A stretch of DNA of 64,000 bases from Larkinella humicola (GTDB lineage Bacteria > Bacteroidota > Bacteroidia > Cytophagales > Spirosomataceae). The first letter of the stretch is position 1. Each line of letters begins with the position of its first letter. Under the pieces are notes generated by a model that saw only the letters and a program-made list of their open reading frames with translations, was not told the DNA's origin and did no database searches. Positions 55,601 through 63,386 of this stretch are shown piece by piece. The position numbers were made by a program, and so were the translations under genes. The stretch is from contig NZ_VTWS01000008.1 of assembly GCF_008727875.1 (NCBI RefSeq), positions 1-64,000 on the forward strand. Reading direction: 5' to 3'.

Positions 55601-56022
55601 TGTTTGGCCACACTGACGTAGATATCCAACCAGCCATCGTCATTGACGTCCGCCATGGAAATCCCGGTGCACCAGCGGTTGGTAGTCAACCCGGCGGCTT
55701 CGGTGACATCCTCGAACTTCCAGTCGTGCGTCGTGGAATCGATGCGGTTGAGATACAGCCTGCAACTGACCTGATTGCCGCCGAAGAACACATCCGGTTT
55801 GCCGTCGTTATCGACATCGCCAACGCCGACGCCACCGCCGTTGTAGAAATTGGTGAACGAAAACGCGTTCAGCGAATCGGTGGGTTCGAGGGTGTTGGCA
55901 AAGGCAATCCCGGTTTGGCGGGCGGGCATCTGCTCAAAAAGCGTTGGCTCCGACTGCCGGCAGGCAGCACCTCCAACAATCAAGAGAAGAAAAATACGGG
56001 ATGGCAAAGTGGAAAAACGCAT
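52603..56022 (-). CDS. FG-GAP/VCBS repeat and ASPIC/UnbV-domain lipoprotein
   Basis: A 1139-aa protein starting at MRFSTLPSRIF, which gives a lipobox (LIVGGAAC); the frame upstream lacks a signal. Many beta-propeller repeats carry Ca-binding loops of the type GDVDNDGKPDVFFGG, DYDLDGDLDAY and DFNKDGTFDPLMG. An ASPIC/UnbV domain lies at about 555-650 (GAKVTLWAGGQQQYAELS). It is the last gene of the SusCD operon and is likely surface-exposed, perhaps for binding or processing the imported polymer. A triple GAGTGAAT repeat lies inside the gene at 53345. Confidence 0.88.
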   Translation of the reverse strand: MRFSTLPSRIFLLLIVGGAACRQSEPTLFEQMPARQTGIAFANTLEPTDSLNAFSFTNFYNGGGVGVGDVDNDGKPDVFFGGNQVSCRLYLNRIDSTTHDWKFEDVTEAAGLTTNRWCTGISMADVNDDGWLDIYVSVAKHPAMPHSENLLFINQGVQKGKPVFKEMAAAYGLADANFTTQTAFFDYDLDGDLDAYLLNTGPDLQNPNYLRATINDGSYPSTGKLYRNDGVGPQGHPVFKDISRQAGIIYEGLGLGLAISDLNKDGYPDIYCSNDFISSDILYLNTGKTAPRNPMFTNVIRQATAHTSLYGMGVDVADFNNDGLPDIFQLDMLPEENARQKKMLAGQDYDRKELSISEPYRYQMQYMRNSLQLNLGVHKGTDEKHTVPVFSEIGLLAGVAKTDWSWAALLADYDNDGRKDLYITNGYRRDVTDRDFIQFTEEFSGFGTAEFQKDKREELIRKVPEVKVPNYAYQNAGDLAFTDVSKAWGLADLSYSNGAAYADLDGDGDLDLVVNTIDSEALVYQNRVQQQKPAPYVSIKLEGQAGNRQGIGAKVTLWAGGQQQYAELSVVRGFQSSVEPLLYFGLGKSTGIDSLLVEWPGGLSEKQYRIPANQRLTLRFSQAGKNELKANPVTAKPLFANVTDEIPLDFQHRSSGFVDFKQTAALHKMLSRTGFALASGDINGDGLDDCFVGGTYRGSEACFLIRTITGGFTKKPFPIHSNHDDTAALLFDADGDRDLDLYVVGGGAERPASDQSFYQDRLYVNDGKGNFSPAPAKALPDVSGSGSCVVAADYDRDGDLDLFVGGRQIPGQYPLPARSYLLRNDTKNGSGTFTDVTAQLCPDLLKAGLVCTALWTDTNNDQWPDLLIAGEWMPLTLIKNESGRQFTHSLIHSSPLRRPGHCTGWWNSLAQGDFDNDGDLDYIAGNEGLNTLYRASEKEPIKMIAKDFNKDGTFDPLMGYFIKGVQYPAIPRDALNQQVIQFRRKYQRYADYAKVTFDELLTRDDLDGAYQVEATYLESAYLENRGNGEFKVTPLPRLAQQSPVFEIIPQDVNHDGKMDAVLTGNFYPNEVNMGRQDASFGLVLLGDGRGHFKPLMPRESGLFITGDARKSLVVSGKGLDPVLVTAVYGQGLQFNRYVP
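53345..53368. repeat. Three tandem GAGTGAAT octamers in the FG-GAP gene
   Basis: Units at 53345-53352, 53353-53360 and 53361-53368. The unit length is not a multiple of three, so gain or loss of one copy would shift the reading frame. The units resemble those of the hairpin at 21743-21812. Confidence 0.85.
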
Positions 56023-56060
56023 GGATTTCGCGGGCAATAACGACTGGCTGAAAGCGAATA

Positions 56061-56100
56061 AAGCGAGGAGCAAGCGGTTATTTACCGTTGCCCCTCGCTT
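56061..56100. terminator. Hairpin between susD and the FG-GAP gene
   Basis: AAGCGAGGAGCAAGCGG at 56061 pairs with CCGTTGCCCCTCGCTT ending at 56100, with one bulge and one mismatch. No U-tract follows on the minus strand. It may protect or partly terminate the susCD transcript before the lipoprotein gene. Confidence 0.5.
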
Positions 56101-56135
56101 ACTTTCCTATTTCATCATTTGTCAATCCGGGAAAA

Positions 56136-57668
56136 TCAATAGCCCGGGTTCTGGTTAGTCGGCTCAATTTTTGGATTATTGTCCACTTCCTGCTGCGGAA
56201 TGGGCAACAACTCGTGCTTGTTTTTCTGGAAATACGCAAACGGCTCGGTTTTCAGTTTACCCGCTTTCCGCCAGCGCAGAATGTCGCGGTTGCGGATTTG
56301 TTCGCCACTCAGCTCCACGCGTCGTTCGTGCATGATGGCCGCAAAAACCTGATCTTTCGTACCCACCGGATAGGCGGCCGTCGGATAGGCCGGCAGGGCG
56401 ACACTCTTGCGCGCCCGAACCATATTCAGGTATTTGACAGCTTCCGTGATGGAACCGATTTCGTTTTCGACTTCGGCCATCGCCAGCAGGGTTTCGGCAT
56501 AGCGCATGATCCGCTGGTTGATGCCGCCGGTCAGAAACGTCTGATCGGTTTTATACATCAGCGAGAATTTGCGCCAGCTTACCTTCATCGTTTTGCCGTC
56601 GACCACCGACGAGTTGCCGTTTTGGGCCGCATCCGTCAGCACGTTTTTATCCAGGTTGTACTTATCGCCTGTCACGTAAAACGACTTGGCAAAACGCGGA
56701 TCGGTGCCGGTGGCGGTTTTCTCAAACTCATTCAACAGGCTGTTGGAAGGAATCACGTTCCGCCAGCCGATGGCCGAATATTCCTGCGTCCGAACGGTTT
56801 CCGTGCCAGCCGTTGCGCCGTTTCCGTCACCATCCCAGTTGTAGTTGCCCCCCGCCGGGAAGAAATTAATTTCAAAGATGGACTCTTTATTGAACTCCGT
56901 TTCTTCGATAAAATTATCCGAATACTCATCCACCAGGCTGTAGGTACCCGATGTGATCACTTTTTGAAGTTCGACCTTCGCGTTCGTATAATCAGCCTGT
57001 TGCAGATACACCCGGGCCAGCAACATCTGAGCGGCTCCTTTGGTAGCCCGGCCCAGGTTGTCGGCGTTATAGGTGGCCGGCAGGGCTTCAGCGGCTGCTT
57101 TCAGGTCGGCAACGATAAAATCATACACCTCTTTTTCGGTTGCCCGGGGCAGGGAGCCTTCTACGGATGTAACGTAGGATTTGTACAACGGCACACCACC
57201 CCACATCGTGACGAGATCAAAATACGACCAGGCACGCAGAAAGCGAGCTTCGGCCAGCAGCCGGGCTTTGTCGGCCGCCGGGATGTCGGCTACTTTTTCC
57301 GACAAATCCAGCACGACGTTGGCCCGGTGAATCAGCCGGTAAAATCCCTGCCAAACCGCTCCCATGACGGAATTGCCGGTATCGTGGCTCCCGAGCAACA
57401 ACTGGTTGCGGGGCGTTTCGAGTTGTCCACCACCGGCTGCCACGTCGTCGCTGCGCAAGTCCTGGAGGAAAAACCACTCCCGCGAGGTGAGCGCATTGGC
57501 CTTCGCCATGGCATACACGGCATTGACCGCGCTGCTCAGTTCCGCGCCGTTTTTATAGAAGGTGTCGACGGTAACACCGTTCGGGTTCAGTTTGTCCAAA
57601 TCACTTTCCTGACAGCCTGCCATCAGACCCAGAAAAAGCACCCCGGATAAAAGAAATTTATTTTTCAT
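56136..57668 (-). CDS. SusD/RagB-family nutrient-binding lipoprotein
   Basis: A 510-aa outer-membrane lipoprotein starting at MKNKFLLSGVL with lipobox LMAGC. The SusD-like N-terminal TPR part contains FLRAWSYFDLVTMWGGVPLY, and the C-terminal RagB domain contains MRYAETLLAMAEVENEIG and FAAIMHERRVELSGEQIRNRDILRWR. It caps the SusC-like channel and binds the ligand. The gene lies 46 bases after the susC-like stop. The substrate is not identified; the CE15-like esterase gene nearby makes a plant-type glycan plausible. Confidence 0.93.
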   Translation of the reverse strand: MKNKFLLSGVLFLGLMAGCQESDLDKLNPNGVTVDTFYKNGAELSSAVNAVYAMAKANALTSREWFFLQDLRSDDVAAGGGQLETPRNQLLLGSHDTGNSVMGAVWQGFYRLIHRANVVLDLSEKVADIPAADKARLLAEARFLRAWSYFDLVTMWGGVPLYKSYVTSVEGSLPRATEKEVYDFIVADLKAAAEALPATYNADNLGRATKGAAQMLLARVYLQQADYTNAKVELQKVITSGTYSLVDEYSDNFIEETEFNKESIFEINFFPAGGNYNWDGDGNGATAGTETVRTQEYSAIGWRNVIPSNSLLNEFEKTATGTDPRFAKSFYVTGDKYNLDKNVLTDAAQNGNSSVVDGKTMKVSWRKFSLMYKTDQTFLTGGINQRIMRYAETLLAMAEVENEIGSITEAVKYLNMVRARKSVALPAYPTAAYPVGTKDQVFAAIMHERRVELSGEQIRNRDILRWRKAGKLKTEPFAYFQKNKHELLPIPQQEVDNNPKIEPTNQNPGY

Positions 57669-57714
57669 CAGAATCTTTCGTTTAAATCTATTCACTGAAA
57701 CTTCGCCGGTTGGA

Positions 57715-60700
57715 TCAGAAACCGATATTCAAACCGATCAGGAGCGTCCGGGGCTGCGGATACTGGCCGTAGTCGATCCCGTTCGTCAACAACTTGGTAT
57801 TGTCACCCGCCGTTCCGTTGATCCCGATTTCCGGGTCGAGGCCGGTGTACTTCGTAAAGGTCAGCAGGTTGGTCGACGAAACGTAAATGCGTGCTTTCGT
57901 TAACGTATTCATGGTGAGTTTACCCAGGATCGTTGCCGGAATGGTATAGCCGATGCTGATGTTTTTCACCCGCATGTACGAACCGCTTTCGATAAAACGA
58001 TCGGAGGTCCGGCTGTTATTGTTCGGATCACCACTGATGGCCCGGGGCACATCGGTACCGGTGTTGGTCGGCGTCCAGGCATCCAGAACGCCTTTACCGG
58101 CATTGAACAAGCGCAGCATTCCTTCTTCAATTACTTTCGTTCCGTTGTAGATTTTATTTCCGTAAACCCCTTGCAGATAAACCGTTACGTCAAAGTTTTT
58201 GTAGTTGGCCCCCAAATTGACGCCGTAGCTAAACTTCGGGATGTAACTACCCAGGTAGGTCCGATCACTGGCATCGATCACTCCGTCGCCGTTGATGTCC
58301 TTGAACCGAATATCGCCCGGTGACGTGTGTTTGGTCGCGTCGTAGGCTTCCCGGGAGTCAGGGCGGTTTTGGCGGGGAGCCTTGAACACTTCATCGACGG
58401 TCTGGAAAATACCGTCTACCTGCCAGCCGTAGAACGACTGAATGGCCTGCCCGGCTTCCGTTTTCGTAATGTCAAACCCACCAAAATCCTGGTTCAGACC
58501 GGAATACAGCGTGGCACTCGGCGTCGCCAGACTGGTGATCTGGTTGCGGGTCACGTCCATATTGGCCGACACATTCCAGCGAAAATCCCCTTCGTTCTGG
58601 TTATAGCCCACCTGAAACTCGTAACCCCAGTTTTTCATGCTCCCGATGTTGGCCAGTGGCGGAGACGAATACCCGATGGAATTCGGAATCGGGACGTTCA
58701 GCAACAGCCCGTCGGTTTTGCGGTTGTATACCTCCGCCGTGAACGTTAGTTTGTTACTCAACAAACCCAGATCGACCCCGACGTTGGTCATGGTGGTGGT
58801 TTCCCATTTCAGATCCGTGTTTCCCAGTGCACTGAAGTAAGAGCCCAGCACTTTGTTCGCGCCAAAGACATAGTTGGTATTGTCGGCCTGAATCAGCGAT
58901 TGCCAGGCGTAGCTACCGATGCCGTTGAAACCGGTTTGTCCGATACTCCCCCGGATTTTCAGTTCGGAAATGGCCGGAACGGATTTCATGAACGCTTCTT
59001 CACTCACCCGCCAGCCCAGAGAAGCCGAGGGGAAAGTCCCCCATTTGTTGCCCGGTGCAAAACGCGACGATCCATCCCGGCGAACCGAGGCACTGATCAG
59101 GTATTTTCCGGCATAATCGTAGTTGACCCGACCAATGTAGGAAATCAGGCTGCTTTCGTCGCGGCTGCTGGTCACACCCGGATTCGAGATACCCTGCAAC
59201 ACATCGATGTCGTTGTTCGGGCGAAAACCGTTTCCGTTCAAATTTGAACTCCGGAAATTCTGTTTTTCAGCGACGGCAGTCACATTGACGTAGTGCTTGC
59301 CAAACGTCTTGTCGAAGGTCAACTGGTTGGTCAGGATGGGTGAATAATACGACGCGCGATTGTCCTGAATGTTGTTCTGCACGCGGCTTTTGTAGCCATC
59401 GTTATAAATCGGGAAGATGTTGTTGCCGATGTTGGTCACCACATCCGCCCCGAAGCTGAACCGGTATTTCAGGAAACTGGTGAATTTGATTTCCGTAAAC
59501 AGGGTTCCCAGCAACTTGACGCGTTGCGTGTAACTCTGGTCCTGCAAGGCAATCCGAACCGGGTTGTCAGGATCCGATCCGTCGGCCGCCGTTGGGGAGC
59601 TATAACCACCGACTTTCGTCGGATCAGAAACCGGCCAGTAGGGCAAATTCCGGATGGCCTGCATGATCGCCGTGCGACCGCCCCCAAATCCCTGCTCACC
59701 CCGCATCTTGTCGTACGACAACATCAACGTCTGTCCGAATGTCAGGAATTTAGTCACCTGGTGATCGGAGTTGATCCGAACGTTCGCCCGTTTGTAGTTG
59801 GTCCCGATCAGAATCCCTTCCTGATCGAAATACCCGGCGGAGGTAAAAAACCGGGATACGTTATTCCCGCCCGATACCGAAAGCTGGTGCTGCTGGATCG
59901 GTGCCGTGCGAAGCAAAACATCCTGCCAGTCGGTGGCGGTTTGGGCGAACGTCTGCGTAGCTCCCGTATAAATCGGCGTGTTCAGGTTGCTCAGGCGAGA
60001 CGGCATCGCAATTTTGGCATTCCCCAGCAGGGCGGTGGCATACTGGATATATTCCTGCGTGTTGAGCAGATCCAGTTTTTTCCAGGCACTCTGGGTTCCA
60101 AAATACGTATCCAGGCTCACGTGCAGTTTTCCGTCTTTCGAGCCTTTTTTGGTCGAAATGATCACCACCCCGTTCGACGCCCGCGAACCGTAGATGGCCG
60201 CAGCACTGGCGTCTTTCAACACTTCCAGTGATTCGATGTCTTTCGGGTCGAGGTTGTTGAGATCACCCGACGGCACGCCATCGATCACATACAGTGGCCC
60301 GGATGCGTAGTTGATGGAACCGACCCCCCGGATGCGCACGATCGGCGACTGGCCGGGGCTCCCGTTGTTGACCACCCGAACCCCCGGCACCCGTCCCTGC
60401 ATGGCCGACTCGGCACTGATTACCGGTAAGGCCGTCAGGTCTTTGGGAGTTACAGACGAAACCGCCCCCGTTACCGAAGCCCGTTTCTGGGTTCCGTACC
60501 CCACAACGACCACCTCTTCCAGCGCCCGCTCATCCTGCACCAGCGATACATTGAGTGTTGTCTGTCCGTTCACCTGCACTTCTTTGGATGCGTAGCCGAC
60601 AAAGCTAAAAACCAGCGTGGCATTGGCGGGAGCATTGATGGAAAATTCACCCTGCCCGTTCGTGTTGGTTCCCCGGGTCGTTCCTTTAATGACCACACTC

Positions 60701-61236
60701 ACCCCCGGCAACCCATCACCGGAAGCATCCGTCACTTTCCCGCGAATGTCTTCCAACACCCGCTCCGCCGAAAGAACCGAATACCCGATCCGTTCCAGTT
60801 TGGTGATGTTCAGGTCGGCAGTGGTTACGGGTTCTGCGCCGGTCTGGGGTTCGAAGGCTTTCTTTTCAATCTGGTTTATTTTGCGAAAAAACCGGGTTCC
60901 TTTTTCCTTATTCGCCACGATGACGTAGAAATTGGACTGGATTTTCTCAAAAGTCAACCCTTTGTCCGACAGCAAATTCGTCAGTGCTTCTTCCACCGTC
61001 CGATCCCGCCGTCCGTTCAATACCACCTTCGTATCGACCAGATCCGTCCGGTAGATGAAGGACACCCGGTAGTGTTTTTCCAGTTCCGACAAAGCCGCCT
61101 TGAGCGTCACCACCGGCGCGGCTATGTCTTTCTCCTGTTGCTTTACCCGGTGCCCGTTCGAGGCAATCAGTTGAGCATGGGTCGGCAGGGTTCCGACCAC
61201 TAGCACTCCCCACAGAAACAAGACTATTTTTTTCAT
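57715..61236 (-). CDS. SusC/RagA TonB-dependent transporter with STN signalling domain
   Basis: A 1173-aa outer-membrane transporter. After the signal peptide comes a secretin/TonB N-terminal (STN) domain, about 45-110 (VTLKAALSELEKHYRVSFIY). A CarboxypepD_reg domain follows at about 165-250 (GKVTDASGDGLPGVSVVIKG), then the plug (VPGVRVVNNGSPGQSPIVRI; VLKDASAAAIYGSRASNGVV, the SusC signature) and a barrel ending TLLIGLNIGF. The STN domain lets it signal to the FecR-like anti-sigma factor encoded 11 bases upstream. It imports oligomers with the SusD partner. Confidence 0.95.
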   Translation of the reverse strand: MKKIVLFLWGVLVVGTLPTHAQLIASNGHRVKQQEKDIAAPVVTLKAALSELEKHYRVSFIYRTDLVDTKVVLNGRRDRTVEEALTNLLSDKGLTFEKIQSNFYVIVANKEKGTRFFRKINQIEKKAFEPQTGAEPVTTADLNITKLERIGYSVLSAERVLEDIRGKVTDASGDGLPGVSVVIKGTTRGTNTNGQGEFSINAPANATLVFSFVGYASKEVQVNGQTTLNVSLVQDERALEEVVVVGYGTQKRASVTGAVSSVTPKDLTALPVISAESAMQGRVPGVRVVNNGSPGQSPIVRIRGVGSINYASGPLYVIDGVPSGDLNNLDPKDIESLEVLKDASAAAIYGSRASNGVVIISTKKGSKDGKLHVSLDTYFGTQSAWKKLDLLNTQEYIQYATALLGNAKIAMPSRLSNLNTPIYTGATQTFAQTATDWQDVLLRTAPIQQHQLSVSGGNNVSRFFTSAGYFDQEGILIGTNYKRANVRINSDHQVTKFLTFGQTLMLSYDKMRGEQGFGGGRTAIMQAIRNLPYWPVSDPTKVGGYSSPTAADGSDPDNPVRIALQDQSYTQRVKLLGTLFTEIKFTSFLKYRFSFGADVVTNIGNNIFPIYNDGYKSRVQNNIQDNRASYYSPILTNQLTFDKTFGKHYVNVTAVAEKQNFRSSNLNGNGFRPNNDIDVLQGISNPGVTSSRDESSLISYIGRVNYDYAGKYLISASVRRDGSSRFAPGNKWGTFPSASLGWRVSEEAFMKSVPAISELKIRGSIGQTGFNGIGSYAWQSLIQADNTNYVFGANKVLGSYFSALGNTDLKWETTTMTNVGVDLGLLSNKLTFTAEVYNRKTDGLLLNVPIPNSIGYSSPPLANIGSMKNWGYEFQVGYNQNEGDFRWNVSANMDVTRNQITSLATPSATLYSGLNQDFGGFDITKTEAGQAIQSFYGWQVDGIFQTVDEVFKAPRQNRPDSREAYDATKHTSPGDIRFKDINGDGVIDASDRTYLGSYIPKFSYGVNLGANYKNFDVTVYLQGVYGNKIYNGTKVIEEGMLRLFNAGKGVLDAWTPTNTGTDVPRAISGDPNNNSRTSDRFIESGSYMRVKNISIGYTIPATILGKLTMNTLTKARIYVSSTNLLTFTKYTGLDPEIGINGTAGDNTKLLTNGIDYGQYPQPRTLLIGLNIGF

Positions 61237-61247
61237 GCGTATATAGG

Positions 61248-62240
61248 TTATTCAATTAGAATGTAGTTGGATTTTCGGGTAATTTTTAAGTCAAAGAGGC
61301 CGGAAAGCCCTTTCAGAATCGTGTCGGCATTTTGGCCCGGAATGGTGCCGGAAAACTTCTGCTGCAGCAAGTCCCGGTCCCGGATTTCGACCTCCAGACC
61401 GTAGGTGTCTTTCAGAAGCTGCGCAATTTCAGCCAGGGTCGTTCCGTCAAAAATCAGCTTGCTCGTGCGCCAGGATGACTGAGCCACTGCATTGACGGGC
61501 TTTTTATAAAAGTCTTTTGTTTGCGTGTCTGCGTAGAACATCTCACCGGGCTTCATTTCCAGGTGATTGCCGGGCGTATCCGATACCCGCATTTCGATAC
61601 GGCCTTCGTTCAGCACCACCTTCGTCTGGGTTTTGCGGGTGTAGACATTGAAGCGCGTGCCCAGCACTTCGACATTCATCTGGCTGGGCAGATGCACCTG
61701 AAACCGCTGGTGATTTTGGGTGTGAACGACTTCAAAGAAAGCTTCCCCTTCCACCCAGACTTCGCGGGGTCGGTCGGCTTGCCAGTGTTCAGCATACCGG
61801 ATGGAGGAGTTTCCGTTCATCGTCACGACCGACTGATCGGGCAGCACCACCCGGCGGGTCTGGCCGAAGTCGGTGTGCAGGGAAAGCAGTTGGGGGGTGG
61901 CGGTTTTCCGGTAGAAGAAAAGCGAACCTGTGGCCAGCAGAAGCACGCCGATGGCAGCCGCAGCCATCCAGGTCCAGCGCGGTTTCAGTGGTCGAAAGGG
62001 CAATTCGGTCCGGGAACCGGCCGTGTTTCGCTTCGTCGACTGGATGCGGCTAAACAATCGCTGGGCGTCCAGTCGTTCTGCCGCATTGAGCGGGAGCGCA
62101 GTCGGTTCGGTCAGGTCAGCATCGAGCAATTGCTGCAACTGGCGTTGTCCGTTAACCGTCGCCAGATGCACCAGGACGGCCCGGGCTTCTTCCGGAGTAC
62201 ACTCATTCCGTACATACTTCTGTAGAAGTTGTGTATCCAT
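61248..62240 (-). CDS. FecR-family anti-sigma factor
   Basis: A 330-aa protein: cytoplasmic N-terminal part (1-90), one membrane helix at about 91-110 (WMAAAAIGVLLLATGSLFFY), the periplasmic FecR domain (about 120-225: LLSLHTDFGQTRRVVLPDQS) and a DUF4974-type C-terminal domain (LIFDGTTLAEIAQLLKDTYG). It holds the sigma factor inactive and receives the signal from the STN domain of the SusC-like transporter. Gene order sigma-FecR-SusC-SusD is the classic Bacteroidota arrangement. Confidence 0.95.
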   Translation of the reverse strand: MDTQLLQKYVRNECTPEEARAVLVHLATVNGQRQLQQLLDADLTEPTALPLNAAERLDAQRLFSRIQSTKRNTAGSRTELPFRPLKPRWTWMAAAAIGVLLLATGSLFFYRKTATPQLLSLHTDFGQTRRVVLPDQSVVTMNGNSSIRYAEHWQADRPREVWVEGEAFFEVVHTQNHQRFQVHLPSQMNVEVLGTRFNVYTRKTQTKVVLNEGRIEMRVSDTPGNHLEMKPGEMFYADTQTKDFYKKPVNAVAQSSWRTSKLIFDGTTLAEIAQLLKDTYGLEVEIRDRDLLQQKFSGTIPGQNADTILKGLSGLFDLKITRKSNYILIE

Positions 62241-62324
62241 TAATAGAGATTAGGAAATGTTCTATTCATTCCTAATTAGATACACATGGGCGGGCCGAAA
62301 GTATTACTGATCGGAGAAAAAATA

Positions 62325-62942
62325 TTAATGGAATAAAAAGAAGAGCAACAGGGGCAGGATTCCTTCGAGGTCGGCGTGTTTGCTGAGGTAGTCTTTTAAA
62401 AACCGGGTTGCCTGTGAAAACTGCGATTTGACGGTATTGACCGAGATGGATAATTGTCTGGCAACCTGTTCATTGTCCAGGCCATTGAACACCCGCAACC
62501 GGAACACTTTTTCCCGTTGGGGCGGCAATTTCTGCATCCCCTGCTCCAGAATGGCGCCATACTCCTGCAACTGAAACGCGTCGCTGGTAGTATCTTCTCC
62601 GTTGAGTTCTTCCATTTCGACCGACAGGTATTCCCAGATCGACTGGTGGTGGTTGCGAATCACGTTCAGGACGTGGTTCTTCATGGAAACCGACAGAAAA
62701 TTCTTAATGGAATACGTCTCGTTCAGGGCGTCGCGGTGGTCCCAGAGTTTGAGAAAGATGTCCTGAACGGCATCTTCGGCCAGGTCAGGATTCTTCAAAA
62801 ACTTGATTCCAATCGCGAGCAGGTGTTTGTAGTAGCGATAGAAAATTTCCTCAAAAGCATTTTCGTCACCCGCTTTCAACCGCAGGGTGATCTCCTTTTC
62901 AGCGTCTTGACCCAACCGGATGGGTAGTTTTCGAATCCGCAT
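62325..62942 (-). CDS. ECF sigma-70 factor (FecI-like)
   Basis: A 205-aa sigma factor with region 2 (YRYYKHLLAIGIKFLKNPDL, DAVQDIFLKLWDH) and region 4 (KLPPQREKVFRLRVFNGLDN, VARQLSISVNTVKSQ). It has a hydrophobic C-terminal tail (ILPLLLFFLFH), as in many Bacteroidota ECF factors. It is expected to activate the downstream fecR-susCD operon when the ligand is present. It is 84 bases from the fecR gene. Confidence 0.95.
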   Translation of the reverse strand: MRIRKLPIRLGQDAEKEITLRLKAGDENAFEEIFYRYYKHLLAIGIKFLKNPDLAEDAVQDIFLKLWDHRDALNETYSIKNFLSVSMKNHVLNVIRNHHQSIWEYLSVEMEELNGEDTTSDAFQLQEYGAILEQGMQKLPPQREKVFRLRVFNGLDNEQVARQLSISVNTVKSQFSQATRFLKDYLSKHADLEGILPLLLFFLFH

Positions 62943-63222
62943 GAACTGACCTGTTGGCTATTTTCGATGAACGAGACGGAATGCTTTCTAACCAATAGCT
63001 AAAGTAGGCATTAAAACCGTACTATTCCAATAAAAAATTCTCTTTAAGCCAAGTATATTGTCAATTTAACACTTATTTTTTCAAGAATAATTCAACTGGT
63101 AATCACTTAATCGAATAAGCGGGGTTTCTTTTAAATGCCACGCCATAAGTACCCCGTGATTTGTAGTTGTTTTTAGGGGCAGGCAATCTTTCCAAAAAGA
63201 ACGAAACCGGTAGCGTCCGTTC
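62943..63222. other. Intergenic region upstream of the sigma factor gene
   Basis: AT-rich; must contain the sigma factor promoter on the minus strand. TACTTTAG-like and TATACTTG-like sequences are near-matches to the -7 box but none is exact. No gene seen. Confidence 0.35.
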
Positions 63223-63348
63223 ATGCCAAAAAATGGCCCCGTTTTGACCGGGCAAAAAATCGGGGTCATCCAACGCATTGCCAACGGAACCAGTGCCCGA
63301 CAAATTGCCGAAAAGCTGTATCTTGGCGAACGAACGACTGTCTTGTGA
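63223..63348 (+). pseudogene. Relic of a LuxR-type DNA-binding domain
   Basis: A 41-codon frame (MPKNGPVLTGQKIGVIQRIA followed by NGTSARQIAEKLYLGERTTV). The segment LTGQKIGVIQRIANGTS-RQIAEKLYLGERT matches the LuxR/NarL helix-turn-helix (LTxREIEVIQLIAEGxS-KQIAEKLxLSERT) before a stop replaces the usual VETHR continuation. There is no receiver domain upstream and no promoter. It is therefore a decayed C-terminal fragment of a response regulator. Confidence 0.5.
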
Positions 63349-63386
63349 TCGGCGAATGAGGGTTGGTTTGAAAATGGTCCGCCAGG

